A stretch of DNA of 57,078 bases from Verrucomicrobiales bacterium. Lineage in GTDB: Bacteria > Verrucomicrobiota > Verrucomicrobiae > Limisphaerales > UBA1100. Shown here one piece after another: positions 45,665 through 54,204 of this stretch; positions within the stretch are counted from its first letter, which is position 1, and each line of letters begins with the position of its first letter. The DNA lies in NCBI GenBank assembly GCA_002721895.1, contig PBLV01000007.1, forward strand, positions 1 through 57,078. The letters run 5' to 3'. Below the pieces are notes generated by a model. It was given only the letters and a program-made list of their open reading frames with translations. It did no database searches and was not told where the DNA came from. A program made the translations under genes and the position numbers.

Positions 45665-47410
45665 ACGGCCAAGCGCAGCAGCCGTAAAAATGGCCGGATA
45701 CAGTTTCTCAAAATACCAGAGCTTCGCGAAGTAAAACCCAATCGGCGAGGCATCCGTCCAGCTTCCATCCTCCACCCTTTCCACCAGCCAGGCCGCTCCT
45801 CTCTCCATTCCCTTCGTCGCTCCGGCATCCTCCATTCCCGCCAAAGCCCCGACAGCCAGTGCTGTCTCCTCGATTGAAGATTGCCCACCCTCAAACCCGC
45901 CCCAACTACCGTCTGGTCGCTGCATGTGCAACAGGCAATTCCGCGCCGCCCGCTGCCGCATCGCGCCGCCCGGCAACTCCAGTTGCGCCGGCTCGTTTAA
46001 AGCCTCTGCCACCCGCGCCGTTCCGTAAGTCCAGTTCACCTCATCCCCCGCATGCTGGTTGCCGAACCACAACGGCGCCCAACCATGCTCTCCATCGCAA
46101 TTCGCCAAGTACTGTGCCGCACGCGCATACGCCGCATCCATCCGCGGCCACAAATCCGGAAGCTTCTCCCGCCATGCCTGCCATGCCCGCATCGCGTGTG
46201 CCGTGAGGTCCGGGCTGCTACGGTCAAAAGGCAGGTTCGTCCATCCCCGGCAAAACGTCGGCATGCCCCCGTCACTGTTCTGCAAATCCAGTAGCCACTT
46301 CACTCCCAGCCTTGCCGCATCCGCACAGTCCCCGCCCAAGTTCTTTAAAGCCAATAACGCCCCCGGCGTGTCATCCGCATCCGGCACGCCTCCCGGCAGG
46401 TCCGTCCACGCCCAGCCCCCCGGCGCCGCATGCGTGTACGGATGCACCTCGCGATATTGCTGGCCTAAAAGCCAGTCACGGATTTGTCCCCGCTCTTTGT
46501 CCGACAACAACTCCTTCACCGAATCCCCCAGCGCGTTCACCGCCAGCGTCGTCACCCACGTCGCCAAGTTCGTGTCAATCGGCCAGCTCCCGTCCTCTCG
46601 CACCGAGTCCTTTAAAAACTCCACCCCCTGCGCCACCACCGCGTGCCCCGCCATCCCGCTGCCCGCCAGACTCATCGTCACGAAACTCGTCAACGGCGTC
46701 GCCTCCAGAAAACCGCCGTTCGTGGGCTGGATGTTCTCCAGCACAGACAAAGTCTTCTTGCGCGTCGCCCCGCGAATTATCCGTGCAAACGGATTCCAAC
46801 TCGGTCGATGCACATGCCGCGCCTTCCCAATCGCGATCAACGCCGGCAGCGCGTAACTCACCACCGGCAACCGCAATGCCGCAAACCACGACCGCGGAAA
46901 CGCCGCCAGCTCGAACGGCAGTTGCAACACCCGGTCCCACCTCACCTTCCCGGCCAGCGCGCAGTGGGTTAGAATCGGCACCGAGAACGTCCGGTCCTTC
47001 CCGTACCGCCGGATGATCGCCGGAGCCAGTTGTTCCGGCGCCACCCCGCCCGCCCGTTTCTCCAGCCAAGCCGCCGCCCGCTCCACTACGCCCCGATACT
47101 CCCCCTTCCCGTCAAACACCGCCCAGCAAAGCGTTGTCGTCGAGATGTTCGAAAAGCTTTTCACCGTGTCCCCCCAGCCGCCATCGTCGTTGGCGTTCTC
47201 CGCCAGCCAGCACAGCCCGTCATCAATCAACTTTTGGTAATCCGTGCCCGTCTCCCGCTGTACGATCCGTAGCGCGTTCACCGCCGTCGCCGTTGCCAGT
47301 GCACTGCTTGAAAGCTCCCCCGACCAGTGTCCCTCCCCATTGCGGGCCGCCAGCAACGCCTCACGCGCTTGGTTCCGTGCCACGCGCAGTCTCGCGGGAT
47401 CCATGCTCAT
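45620..47410 (-). CDS. shc: Squalene-hopene cyclase-like class II terpene cyclase
   Basis: This membrane-associated cyclase probably converts squalene to a hopene-type triterpene. The 596-residue protein carries the class II acid motif as DADD in GVPDADDTPGALLAL. Several QW-type repeats are visible: NGEGHWSGELSSSALATATA, NDDGGWGDTVKSF, NGGFLEATPLTSF, DGSWPIDTNLATWV, DGSWGGFEGGQSSIEETALA and DGSWTDASPIGFYF. It is somewhat shorter than typical bacterial enzymes of 630-720. The ATG at 47410 overlaps tadA by 4 bp (ATGA). A sterol- or tetraprenyl-type cyclase is possible. Confidence 0.88.
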   Translation of the reverse strand: MSMDPARLRVARNQAREALLAARNGEGHWSGELSSSALATATAVNALRIVQRETGTDYQKLIDDGLCWLAENANDDGGWGDTVKSFSNISTTTLCWAVFDGKGEYRGVVERAAAWLEKRAGGVAPEQLAPAIIRRYGKDRTFSVPILTHCALAGKVRWDRVLQLPFELAAFPRSWFAALRLPVVSYALPALIAIGKARHVHRPSWNPFARIIRGATRKKTLSVLENIQPTNGGFLEATPLTSFVTMSLAGSGMAGHAVVAQGVEFLKDSVREDGSWPIDTNLATWVTTLAVNALGDSVKELLSDKERGQIRDWLLGQQYREVHPYTHAAPGGWAWTDLPGGVPDADDTPGALLALKNLGGDCADAARLGVKWLLDLQNSDGGMPTFCRGWTNLPFDRSSPDLTAHAMRAWQAWREKLPDLWPRMDAAYARAAQYLANCDGEHGWAPLWFGNQHAGDEVNWTYGTARVAEALNEPAQLELPGGAMRQRAARNCLLHMQRPDGSWGGFEGGQSSIEETALAVGALAGMEDAGATKGMERGAAWLVERVEDGSWTDASPIGFYFAKLWYFEKLYPAIFTAAALGRSPAKGTVAIPEIGG

Positions 47411-47901
47411 GATGCGCCCGATCTCTCCCGTTGTTCCTGAAAAAACTGCCGTAGCAACGCCCGGCAATCTTCCGCACGCACGCCCCCCGTGATCTCGCAG
47501 CTGTGGTTTAAAGTCGAAAACTGCAGCAGGTTCATCGCCCCGCCACACGCCCCGCCCTTCTCGTCCACCGCGCCAAATACCACCCGGTCCAGCCGGCAAT
47601 GCACGATTGCCCCCGCGCACATTGGACAAGGCTCCTTCGTCACGTACAGCGTGCAGCCGTTCAACCGCCAGTCCCCTACCGCCGCCTCCGCCGCCGTCAA
47701 CACCGACATCTCCGCGTGCGCCGTCGCGTCCTTCAGCGACTCCACCCGGTTGCAGTCCCGCGCAATCACCCGCCCCTCGCGCACCACCACCGCCCCCACC
47801 GGCACCTCCTCCATCTCGTACGCGCGCACCGCCTGCCGCAACGCCTCGCGCATGAAAAAATCATCGCTGTGCAAATCAACGACCGCCTCGTCCTTACCCA
47901 T
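47407..47901 (-). CDS. tadA: tRNA-specific adenosine deaminase
   Basis: TadA deaminates wobble adenosine 34 to inosine in tRNA-Arg. The 164-residue protein has the zinc deaminase signatures ATAHAEMSVL and EPCPMCAGAIVHC, and the VVFGAVDEKGGACGG segment. The start at MGKDEAVVD (ATG 47901) is preferred; it overlaps the nudix stop by 8 bp. Guanine deaminase is the usual alternative for this fold, but GACGGAMNLL and the short N-terminus favour TadA. Confidence 0.93.
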   Translation of the reverse strand: MGKDEAVVDLHSDDFFMREALRQAVRAYEMEEVPVGAVVVREGRVIARDCNRVESLKDATAHAEMSVLTAAEAAVGDWRLNGCTLYVTKEPCPMCAGAIVHCRLDRVVFGAVDEKGGACGGAMNLLQFSTLNHSCEITGGVRAEDCRALLRQFFQEQRERSGAS

Positions 47902-48391
47902 CGCGCGATTCCTCCAGCCTCCACTCCTGCCGCCCATCCGCATGGCAACGACAATGCGCAGCGAAAAACCCGCCGCGATGTTTCCAGAACAACGGCCAAA
48001 TCTGCTCCCGGTCCGTTTGTGGTAGCGGCAGCTCGTTTAAATCCTCCCGCGCCACGAACCGAAATGCCCCCTCCTCATGCTCCGGGGGTGCCTCGCGCAG
48101 CGGATTTAAAACTTCGAACAAGAACATCAGCCAATGCGCCTGCCCCTCGTAGCCACGCTCGCTCACCATCCCCACCAGCCGACAGTCAGCAGCCTTTAAA
48201 TCCAATCCCAATTCCTCTTTCGCCTCCCGGCACGCACACGCGTGCGGTGACTCCCCCACGTCCACCCGCAGCTTGCCTCCCGGTGGACTGAACAACCCCC
48301 GGTTCGGCTCTCGCCGACGTTCCATCAAGAGCACGCGCCCCTCCTCATCGAAGCAGTACAACAGCGTGGCAATGCGGTGCGGCAGCAGCAT
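47894..48391 (-). CDS. NUDIX hydrolase
   Basis: The 165-residue protein resembles MutT/8-oxo-dGTP-type pyrophosphohydrolases. The nudix box is GKLRVDVGES followed by PHACACREAKEELGLDL; the catalytic REAKEELG is intact. There are two extra residues between the first Gly and the first Glu compared with the canonical GX5E spacing. The ending is Arg/His-rich (HCRCHADGRQEWRLEE). It lies between yjbQ (12 bp away) and tadA. The substrate is unknown. Confidence 0.9.
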   Translation of the reverse strand: MLLPHRIATLLYCFDEEGRVLLMERRREPNRGLFSPPGGKLRVDVGESPHACACREAKEELGLDLKAADCRLVGMVSERGYEGQAHWLMFLFEVLNPLREAPPEHEEGAFRFVAREDLNELPLPQTDREQIWPLFWKHRGGFFAAHCRCHADGRQEWRLEESRDG

Positions 48392-48403
48392 CGACGCAGT
48401 GAA

Positions 48404-48823
48404 TCATTCCCCGATGATTTTCACCAGCAAACGCTTCCGCCGCCGCCCATCGAACTCCCCATAAAAAATCTGCTCCCACGGCCCAAAATGCAGTCTCCCT
48501 TCCGTAATTGCCACCACCACCTCACGCCCCATCACCTGCCGCTTCAAATGTGCGTCTGCGTTGTCCTCCCCCGTGTTGTTGTGCTGGTACTGCTCAATCG
48601 GCTCATGCGGCGCCAACTCCTCCAGCCATTTCTCATAATCCGCATGCAACCCCGATTCATCATCATTGATGAACACACTGGCGGTAATGTGCATCGCGTT
48701 CACCAAACAGAGCCCCTCCCGCACTCCACTCCGCTGCACCAACTCCTCCACCTGCGGCGTGATATTGACAAACGCCCGCCGCGTCGGCACATCGAACCAA
48801 AGCTCCTCGGTGAGTGATTTCAT
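48404..48823 (-). CDS. yjbQ: YjbQ/UPF0047 family protein
   Basis: The 139-residue protein contains the UPF0047 signature: [18 protein letters not shown], then [20 protein letters not shown] and [18 protein letters not shown]. Members have been described as secondary thiamine-phosphate synthase enzymes, so a link with thiG 10 kb away is possible but unproven. Its ATG directly abuts the stop of the nucleotidyltransferase gene. Confidence 0.93.
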   Translation of the reverse strand: MKSLTEELWFDVPTRRAFVNITPQVEELVQRSGVREGLCLVNAMHITASVFINDDESGLHADYEKWLEELAPHEPIEQYQHNNTGEDNADAHLKRQVMGREVVVAITEGRLHFGPWEQIFYGEFDGRRRKRLLVKIIGE

Positions 48824-49399
48824 TTAGTCGTCGTAGTTGTCCACTTGTTCCCGCAATTGCAGAAGTTCATCGAGATGGTCTTCGGCGTCTTTTAGAGGAA
48901 GTAAATCCTTGAGTTCGGCTTTGATGAGAGGCCAATCGAGTTTGTCTTGTTGCCGGACTATAATCCGTTCCACATCGATCCAATCTTGGCCGCGCCCGGA
49001 AAAAGTCTTCGTGATGACCAAGTCTTCCGCACTGCAAGTAGTTAGTAAAACATCTGGTGGAAAAGTGAATTGAGTAGCGCGCTCCACCATTCCCTCCTCG
49101 AACGGCAAGGCCCCCAAGGCAACGTCGATGCCGACGGACTCATCACTTTCCAGTAAAAGAATCCTGCGTTGTTCAGCAAAATTGGCGGCGTCCGCAATGC
49201 GCGACTTGAATCGATCCAACAGAGGCTCGATGAAAGACATCTCATCGCCGTAACCGGTGAAAACGGTGACGTCCGCATCCTTCGTGAATCGCACTTCACC
49301 CCAGCGTTGAAGGGCGAGGCCGCCGATAAAACAATGTCGCCAACCATGTTCCTTGCAGACAGCCTCGACAGCCGCCGCCGCGCACAAAAGGTCGATCAC
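48824..49399 (-). CDS. Nucleotidyltransferase of the AbiEii-like group
   Basis: The 191-residue protein shows a minimal nucleotidyltransferase motif: FIGGLALQRWGEVRFTKDADVTV, where GG and the Asp pair form the active site, and a third acid in SVGIDVALGALPFEEG. AEDLVITKTFSGRGQDWID is typical of the AbiEii/AbiGii group. Such proteins act as toxins that pyrimidylate tRNA in some type IV systems, or as housekeeping enzymes. It overlaps the small acidic gene upstream by 4 bp. Confidence 0.75.
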   Translation of the reverse strand: MIDLLCAAAAVEAVCKEHGWRHCFIGGLALQRWGEVRFTKDADVTVFTGYGDEMSFIEPLLDRFKSRIADAANFAEQRRILLLESDESVGIDVALGALPFEEGMVERATQFTFPPDVLLTTCSAEDLVITKTFSGRGQDWIDVERIIVRQQDKLDWPLIKAELKDLLPLKDAEDHLDELLQLREQVDNYDD

Positions 49400-49620
49400 T
49401 TTCGGGCTTTGGCAAAATGATCTTGTTGCTCCAAAAGCCCTGAGTCCGGCCTTGGAGCAAACGGCTCTTTTGAAAAATCGATGGGGCCAAGAAACGCCTT
49501 CAGCGCTTCAAATGTATCCGTCTCGCGAATCTCCTTTCGGCGAATGCGCTCCAGTTCCGGGCCGGCTTTTTCCCATGCCTCAGCCCAGTGCTTGGCTTGT
49601 TCCAGTTCCTGCTCGGTCAT
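49396..49620 (-). CDS. Small acidic protein paired with the nucleotidyltransferase
   Basis: The 74-residue protein (MTEQELEQAKHWAEAWEKAG, then ERIRRKEIRETDTFEALKAF) is helical and charged, with a Pro-rich end (KEPFAPRPDSGLLEQ). The segment ELERIRRKEIRETDT is common in small partners of AbiEii-like nucleotidyltransferases. It is upstream with a 4-bp overlap, the usual order for an antitoxin. That role is inferred from position; it could be a subunit. Confidence 0.65.
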   Translation of the reverse strand: MTEQELEQAKHWAEAWEKAGPELERIRRKEIRETDTFEALKAFLGPIDFSKEPFAPRPDSGLLEQQDHFAKARK

Positions 49621-49657
49621 GGTTTAATTGTACCCGATTCGCGCCGAAAGCACAGCT

Positions 49658-50779
49658 TTAAACCACAGCTGCAATCGCGTCGCCCATTTCGGTGGTACCG
49701 ACTTGGCGGGCGCTGGGGTCGTCGGCGTTGAAGATGTCGCCGGTGCGCAGGCCGTCAGTAATGGCTTGGCCGACGGCGGACTCGATGGCGACGGCGGCTT
49801 CATTCTCGCCGAGGCTGTGGCGGAGCATCAATGCAGCTGAGAGGATTTGCGCGATGGGGTTGGCGAGATTTTTGCCGGCGATGTCCGGGGCGCTGCCGCC
49901 GGCGGGCTCGTAAAAGCCGAAGGTCTTCTCGCCCGATGTCCCGCCGAGGCTTGCGCTGGGCAGCATGCCAAGAGAACCGGCCAAGGCGGCAGCCTCGTCG
50001 CTGAGGATGTCACCAAAGGTGTTCTCGCAAAGTATTACGTCAAACTGCGCGGGATTGAGCAGCAGCTGCATCGAGGCGTTGTCCACGAACATGTGGCCCA
50101 GTTCCACCTCCGGATAGTCCGCCGCCACGCACGTCACCACCTCGCGCCAAAGCACCCCGTTCTCCAACACGTTGGCCTTGTCGATACTCATCAGTTTCTT
50201 GCGGCGCAACTGCGCGCTTTTAAAGCCAACGTGCGCAATGCGCTCGATCTCTCGGGTCGTGTACACCATCGAGTCGATGGCACGCTGCTGGCCGCCCTCC
50301 AGCATCTCGGTGGTTTTCGGCTGACCAAAATACATTCCCCCCGTCAACTCACGCACCACCAACAAGTCGATCCCGTCTCCCTGCCGTTCCGGCTTGAGTG
50401 GACATACATGCGCCAATTCCGGCAACAGCCGCACCGGCCGCAGATTGGTATACAGTCCGAAAATTTTCCTCAAAGCCAATAGGGCCGCACGCTCCGGTCG
50501 TTCCTCCTTGGGGACCGTAGAATCCCGGTCGGGCAATCCCACGGATCCAAACAGGATGGCATCACTGCCTCGGCACAGTTCCAGCGTTCCATCCGGTAGC
50601 GCCTTTCCAGAGTCGTCGATGCCCGCCCACCCCGCCGTTGCCTCATTGAGATCCAGTTGAAACCCATGCCGCGCCTCCGCCGCGCGCAACACTTTCACCG
50701 CCTCCTCCATCACCTCCGGCCCAATCCCATCACCCGGCAACACGGCGACCTTATGTATTCGTTCACGCTTGATCGGCAA
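49658..50779 (-). CDS. leuB: 3-isopropylmalate dehydrogenase
   Basis: LeuB oxidatively decarboxylates 3-isopropylmalate in leucine synthesis. The 373-residue enzyme has VAVLPGDGIGPEVMEEAVKV, VRELTGGMYFGQPK and TENTFGDILSDEAAALAGS-type sequence (CENTFGDILSDEAAALAGSL), followed by EPAGGSAPDIAGKNLANPIA. The VRELTGGMYFG loop is the LeuB signature rather than the isocitrate one. Length is normal. The gene is 110 bp downstream of a second paralogue on the same strand. Confidence 0.96.
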   Translation of the reverse strand: MPIKRERIHKVAVLPGDGIGPEVMEEAVKVLRAAEARHGFQLDLNEATAGWAGIDDSGKALPDGTLELCRGSDAILFGSVGLPDRDSTVPKEERPERAALLALRKIFGLYTNLRPVRLLPELAHVCPLKPERQGDGIDLLVVRELTGGMYFGQPKTTEMLEGGQQRAIDSMVYTTREIERIAHVGFKSAQLRRKKLMSIDKANVLENGVLWREVVTCVAADYPEVELGHMFVDNASMQLLLNPAQFDVILCENTFGDILSDEAAALAGSLGMLPSASLGGTSGEKTFGFYEPAGGSAPDIAGKNLANPIAQILSAALMLRHSLGENEAAVAIESAVGQAITDGLRTGDIFNADDPSARQVGTTEMGDAIAAVV

Positions 50780-50890
50780 AGCTTACGGATGCCCCAAGGG
50801 GCGGAGAAGGAAATAGTGGGTTAAGTGGAACTCCTATTTCGCAAATTCAACTTTCCTTGGCCGCGCTTGGTCGCGCGGTCGTCCGTTGCA

Positions 50891-51952
50891 TCAGGCGAGC
50901 TCGGAGGCCACGAGGTCGCCGACTTCGGAGGTGGAATATCCCATCTTTCCGGCCGCGAGATTTTCAATTTTTTCGCGGACGAGCTTGATGACGGTGCGCT
51001 CAATGGCTTGGGCAGCTTCTGTCTCACCGAGATGTTCCAGCATCATTTGGCCCGAACAAATGGCCGCCAGTGGGTTGATGACGCCTTGCCCGGTGTATTT
51101 GGGGGCACTGCCGCCAATCGGCTCGAACATGCTTGTCCCTTCCGGGTTGATGTTGCCACCCGCGGCGATCCCCATGCCACCCTGAACCATGGCGCCCAAG
51201 TCCGTGATAATGTCACCAAACATGTTGTCCGTCACGATCACGTCGAACCATTCCGGGTTTTTCACAAACCACATGGTGGTTGCGTCAACGTGGGCGTAAT
51301 CCCGCTTGATGTCGGCGTAGTCTGCCTCACCAATCTCATGGAAGGCGCGCTCCCAGAGGTCGAAGGCATAGGTCAACACGTTGGTCTTTCCGCAGAGGGT
51401 CAGGGTCTTGTCCTTGTTGCGTTTGCGGGTGTATTCAAACGCGTAACGCAGGCAACGCTCCACGCCCCGACGCGTGTTAATGCTTTCCTGGACGGCAATC
51501 TCATTTGGTGTTCCCTTGAAGACAAATCCTCCGGAGCCGGTGTAGAGCCCCTCATTGTTTTCGCGAACCACCACAAAATCCACATCCTCCGGCTTCTTGT
51601 CCTTCAACGGGCAGAAGCGCTCGTCAAAAAGCTTCACGGGACGCAGGTTGATGTATTGCTCCAGTTCAAATCGAAGACGCAACAGGATGCCCTTCTCCAG
51701 AATGCCGGGCTGGACATCCGGGTGGCCGATCGCCCCCAGCAGAATGGCCGGATACTTGCGCAACTCATCAGCCGCACTGTCGGGGAGAGCTTCCTGGGTG
51801 CGGAGATAGCGTTCGCCGCCAAAGTCATAATCGTGGAAATTCAGTTTAAAGCCAAACTTCTCGGCGGCGGCCTTCAGCACTTTGATGTTCTCGGCGGCAA
51901 CCTCCGGGCCAGTGCCATCACCGCCCATCACTGCAATATCGTAACTGTTCAT
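50891..51952 (-). CDS. Isocitrate/isopropylmalate-family dehydrogenase paralogue
   Basis: The 353-residue protein starts at [20 protein letters not shown] (ATG 51952). It has [40 protein letters not shown] and [20 protein letters not shown]. The [11 protein letters not shown] loop and [10 protein letters not shown] place it in the LeuB2/tartrate/homoisocitrate branch, distinct from the neighbour leuB. Possible substrates are isopropylmalate, 3-methylmalate, tartrate or homoisocitrate. It may be co-transcribed with leuB. Confidence 0.9.
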   Translation of the reverse strand: MNSYDIAVMGGDGTGPEVAAENIKVLKAAAEKFGFKLNFHDYDFGGERYLRTQEALPDSAADELRKYPAILLGAIGHPDVQPGILEKGILLRLRFELEQYINLRPVKLFDERFCPLKDKKPEDVDFVVVRENNEGLYTGSGGFVFKGTPNEIAVQESINTRRGVERCLRYAFEYTRKRNKDKTLTLCGKTNVLTYAFDLWERAFHEIGEADYADIKRDYAHVDATTMWFVKNPEWFDVIVTDNMFGDIITDLGAMVQGGMGIAAGGNINPEGTSMFEPIGGSAPKYTGQGVINPLAAICSGQMMLEHLGETEAAQAIERTVIKLVREKIENLAAGKMGYSTSEVGDLVASELA

Positions 51953-52150
51953 GAAATCAAGTCGGTTCACATATCCCGCCGCACTCGGGACGCGGGAAGG
52001 GGCGTATCCTATAGATTTTAGTTCTGGTTTCAACCGATTTTTTGAGACTATGAATCGCAAATCCACCGGGCCGTTCCCCTCAATTCGCCGGACCGGCCAT
52101 GGTTAACAACCTGCGCTTGTGGAGCGTTGTCCCCGGTCTATATTGCTGGC

Positions 52151-52792
52151 ATGAGGAGGTTCATTTTTTGCCTTGTGGCGATGGCGGGCACGTGGATCCA
52201 AGCCGCAGTCCTGCCCGCGCACCCCGCCCTGCATGCAGCCCTGAACGATCACCTGCGCCAACGTCATGGCGGACAAAATTTCAAGGCCACACCCGCCAAT
52301 GAATACCGCGCCCATCTGGAGGATTTAAATGGGGACCGTTCGCTCGACGCACTGGTGCTCATGCTGGGCCGGAACTGGGGAGGAACGGGCGGCCAGACGA
52401 TGTTTATCTTCAAGGGCGTGGAGCGAGGCTTCAAGGTCGTCTCGCGCATGACCTGTGTCAGCCTGCCCGCTCAAGGCGCGATCTGCCTAATGCATGAACG
52501 GAACAAGAACTGGCGCGACTTGGCCATTCGCGTGAGTGGCGGGGGGGCAAAGGCCAAGTTTGTTCGCATGCGCTTTGATGGCGCGCGTTACCCGCTCAAC
52601 CCCACCGTGCGGCCGCCCATGGCGGATTGGCCCGAGGGCGACTGGGTGCTGGCTTCTGGCGATGCCACGCGCAAGGCGTTGGCCGCGGGACACACACATT
52701 TCGCCGGTGTACTTGGCAAGACCACCCGGTTCCAGATGGGTCTGGATCACAAGCAGGGCCATGTCACCGGCCAGTATTTCTATGAGAAATAA
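52151..52792 (+). CDS. Exported protein, N-terminal part of a gene interrupted by an in-frame TAA
   Basis: The 213-codon segment begins with a signal peptide (MRRFIFCLVAMAGTWIQA) and reads through HLEDLNGDRSLDALVLMLGR and a WGGTGGQTMFIFKGVERGFK domain that resembles FG-GAP or VCBS-like calcium sites. It ends GQYFYEK then TAA at 52790-52792. The same frame continues directly with GQWIPLNGKASGSTV, so the stop splits one protein. Alone it would be a secreted fragment. The ATG at 52151 is preferred over an earlier start because of the signal peptide. Confidence 0.75.
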   Translation: MRRFIFCLVAMAGTWIQAAVLPAHPALHAALNDHLRQRHGGQNFKATPANEYRAHLEDLNGDRSLDALVLMLGRNWGGTGGQTMFIFKGVERGFKVVSRMTCVSLPAQGAICLMHERNKNWRDLAIRVSGGGAKAKFVRMRFDGARYPLNPTVRPPMADWPEGDWVLASGDATRKALAAGHTHFAGVLGKTTRFQMGLDHKQGHVTGQYFYEK

Positions 52793-53620
52793 GGCCAATG
52801 GATTCCCTTGAACGGCAAGGCGAGCGGTTCGACGGTTCATCTGGAGGAGAAATCCAAGAATAAAGTGACAGCAACCCTCGTGTTGACTCATTACACCACA
52901 GGCTGGGCCGGAGAATGGCGCAGCGTAGATGGCCGAAAGCGTTTTCCGATTCGCTTAAAACAAGTCACCACGGAGCATGTGCACTTGGAAAAGGGGCTGT
53001 TTGAATCCAGCGTAAAGGCTGCGTATCCCGTTTTTCATGGCGAAGCCGGCGTCCGTTTCAATACAGCCATTAAGGGTGTTTTCCTGTCCCAGTTTCGCGA
53101 GGTATCCGAGTCTTTCGAGGAGTCCCTGGCTGAAGTTGAAGAGGAATTGGAAACAAACCCCAACGCGGGCGGGGCCAGTTACCGGCGATGGGTCAATGAA
53201 GACACCGCTTCGGTTCGCTATTATTCACCCGATCTCGTGAGCGTGCAGGGACTCCACTACGAGTACACCGGTGGTGCGCATGGAAACTACGGATCATTTC
53301 CGGTCAATTATTGGTGGCATCGGGGACAAACAAGAAAAGTGAAACTTGATGATTGCTTTGATCCCCGCAAAAAATGGCATGCTGTGGTGGGAGGTTTTAT
53401 TCGGCGCGACCTTAAAAAACGGGGTGCCAGCTGGCCTCCCAAGACAGACAAGGCCGCAGTGGATACAGCATTTTTTTTCTCACCCGCCGGGATAGAGTTT
53501 GATTTTGCACCGTACCACGTGGGTTCCTATGCTGAGGGTATGTACACCGTGCTGGTGCCCTATGCTGTGTTGCGGCCCGTGCTGCGTGCCGACGGCCCCC
53601 TGGCGCGCTGGACAAAATAA
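52793..53620 (+). pseudogene. C-terminal part of the interrupted gene (DUF4163/DUF3298 domains)
   Basis: The frame after the TAA continues unbroken for 275 codons to a TAA at 53618-53620. It contains a DUF4163-like part (AAYPVFHGEAGVRFNTAIKG) and a DUF3298 domain (EYTGGAHGNYGSFPVNYWW, KVKLDDCFDPRKKW, FAPYHVGSYAEGMYTVLVPY), the extracellular fold of RsiV-type anti-sigma factors and related secreted proteins. A TTG at 52808 could start it, but without a signal peptide it would stay in the cytoplasm. No frameshift is needed to join the halves. Codon use is like the neighbours, so the mutation looks recent. Confidence 0.7.
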
Positions 53621-53714
53621 GCCTCCCGGCGGCAACCCAGAAAAACCCGTTGACCCCCCGGCGTGTGCCGCCTAGTTTTCCCGCGAACCCATTATTGTTC
53701 AGAAAGACAGACCT

Positions 53715-54152
53715 ATGAGTAAAATCGTTCCTTTGATTAGTTCCGGCACCAAGGGCCCGTTGGGCGTGTTGCACCTGCCACGCTTGTGGCAAAAAGTCAG
53801 CCTCGAGGCGGCCGGCAAGATTGCTGACGGTTATCCCGGTATTGGCGCGGGCTACGACAGCATGGTGATCGCCGGGCTTGGCCTGGATGCGGATGCCGTG
53901 CGCAGTTACATCACCAACGACAAGCCGACCTACACGCAATTCGAAGCGTGGATCCAGACGCAGGATGGTGCAAAATTGGACAGCGCATCCATCGACGAGT
54001 TGAACGCCTCCATCGCGGGCTACAACCACGACGCCGACACCAAGGCGGGCATTCTCTCCGCTTGCGGCATCAGCGAAGGTCCGGACGATGCGGTCAACCT
54101 CAACAACCTCGACGACTGGCAAGAATTCCACGCCGCCGAGATTGCGGGCTAG
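53715..54152 (+). CDS. DUF5069 family protein
   Basis: The 145-residue protein has the DUF5069 pattern: PRLWQKVSLEAAGKIADGYP, then DSMVIAGLGLDADAVRSYIT and FEAWIQTQDGAKLD, with a C-terminal LDDWQEFHAAEIAG. The family is largely restricted to Verrucomicrobiota and relatives and has no known function. It is hydrophilic and probably cytoplasmic. A strong terminator follows 23 bp after the stop. Confidence 0.92.
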   Translation: MSKIVPLISSGTKGPLGVLHLPRLWQKVSLEAAGKIADGYPGIGAGYDSMVIAGLGLDADAVRSYITNDKPTYTQFEAWIQTQDGAKLDSASIDELNASIAGYNHDADTKAGILSACGISEGPDDAVNLNNLDDWQEFHAAEIAG

Positions 54153-54175
54153 ATTCGTTTTAATAAACAGGCAAG

Positions 54176-54204
54176 GCGGCGCCCGTGGGGCGCCGCTTTT
54201 TTTT
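54176..54204 (+). terminator. Rho-independent terminator
   Basis: GCGGCGCCC (54176-54184) and GGGCGCCGC (54188-54196) pair perfectly with a GTG loop, followed by eight T residues. It ends the DUF5069 transcript and reaches the stop codon of the convergent PQQ-propeller gene at 54203. Confidence 0.92.
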
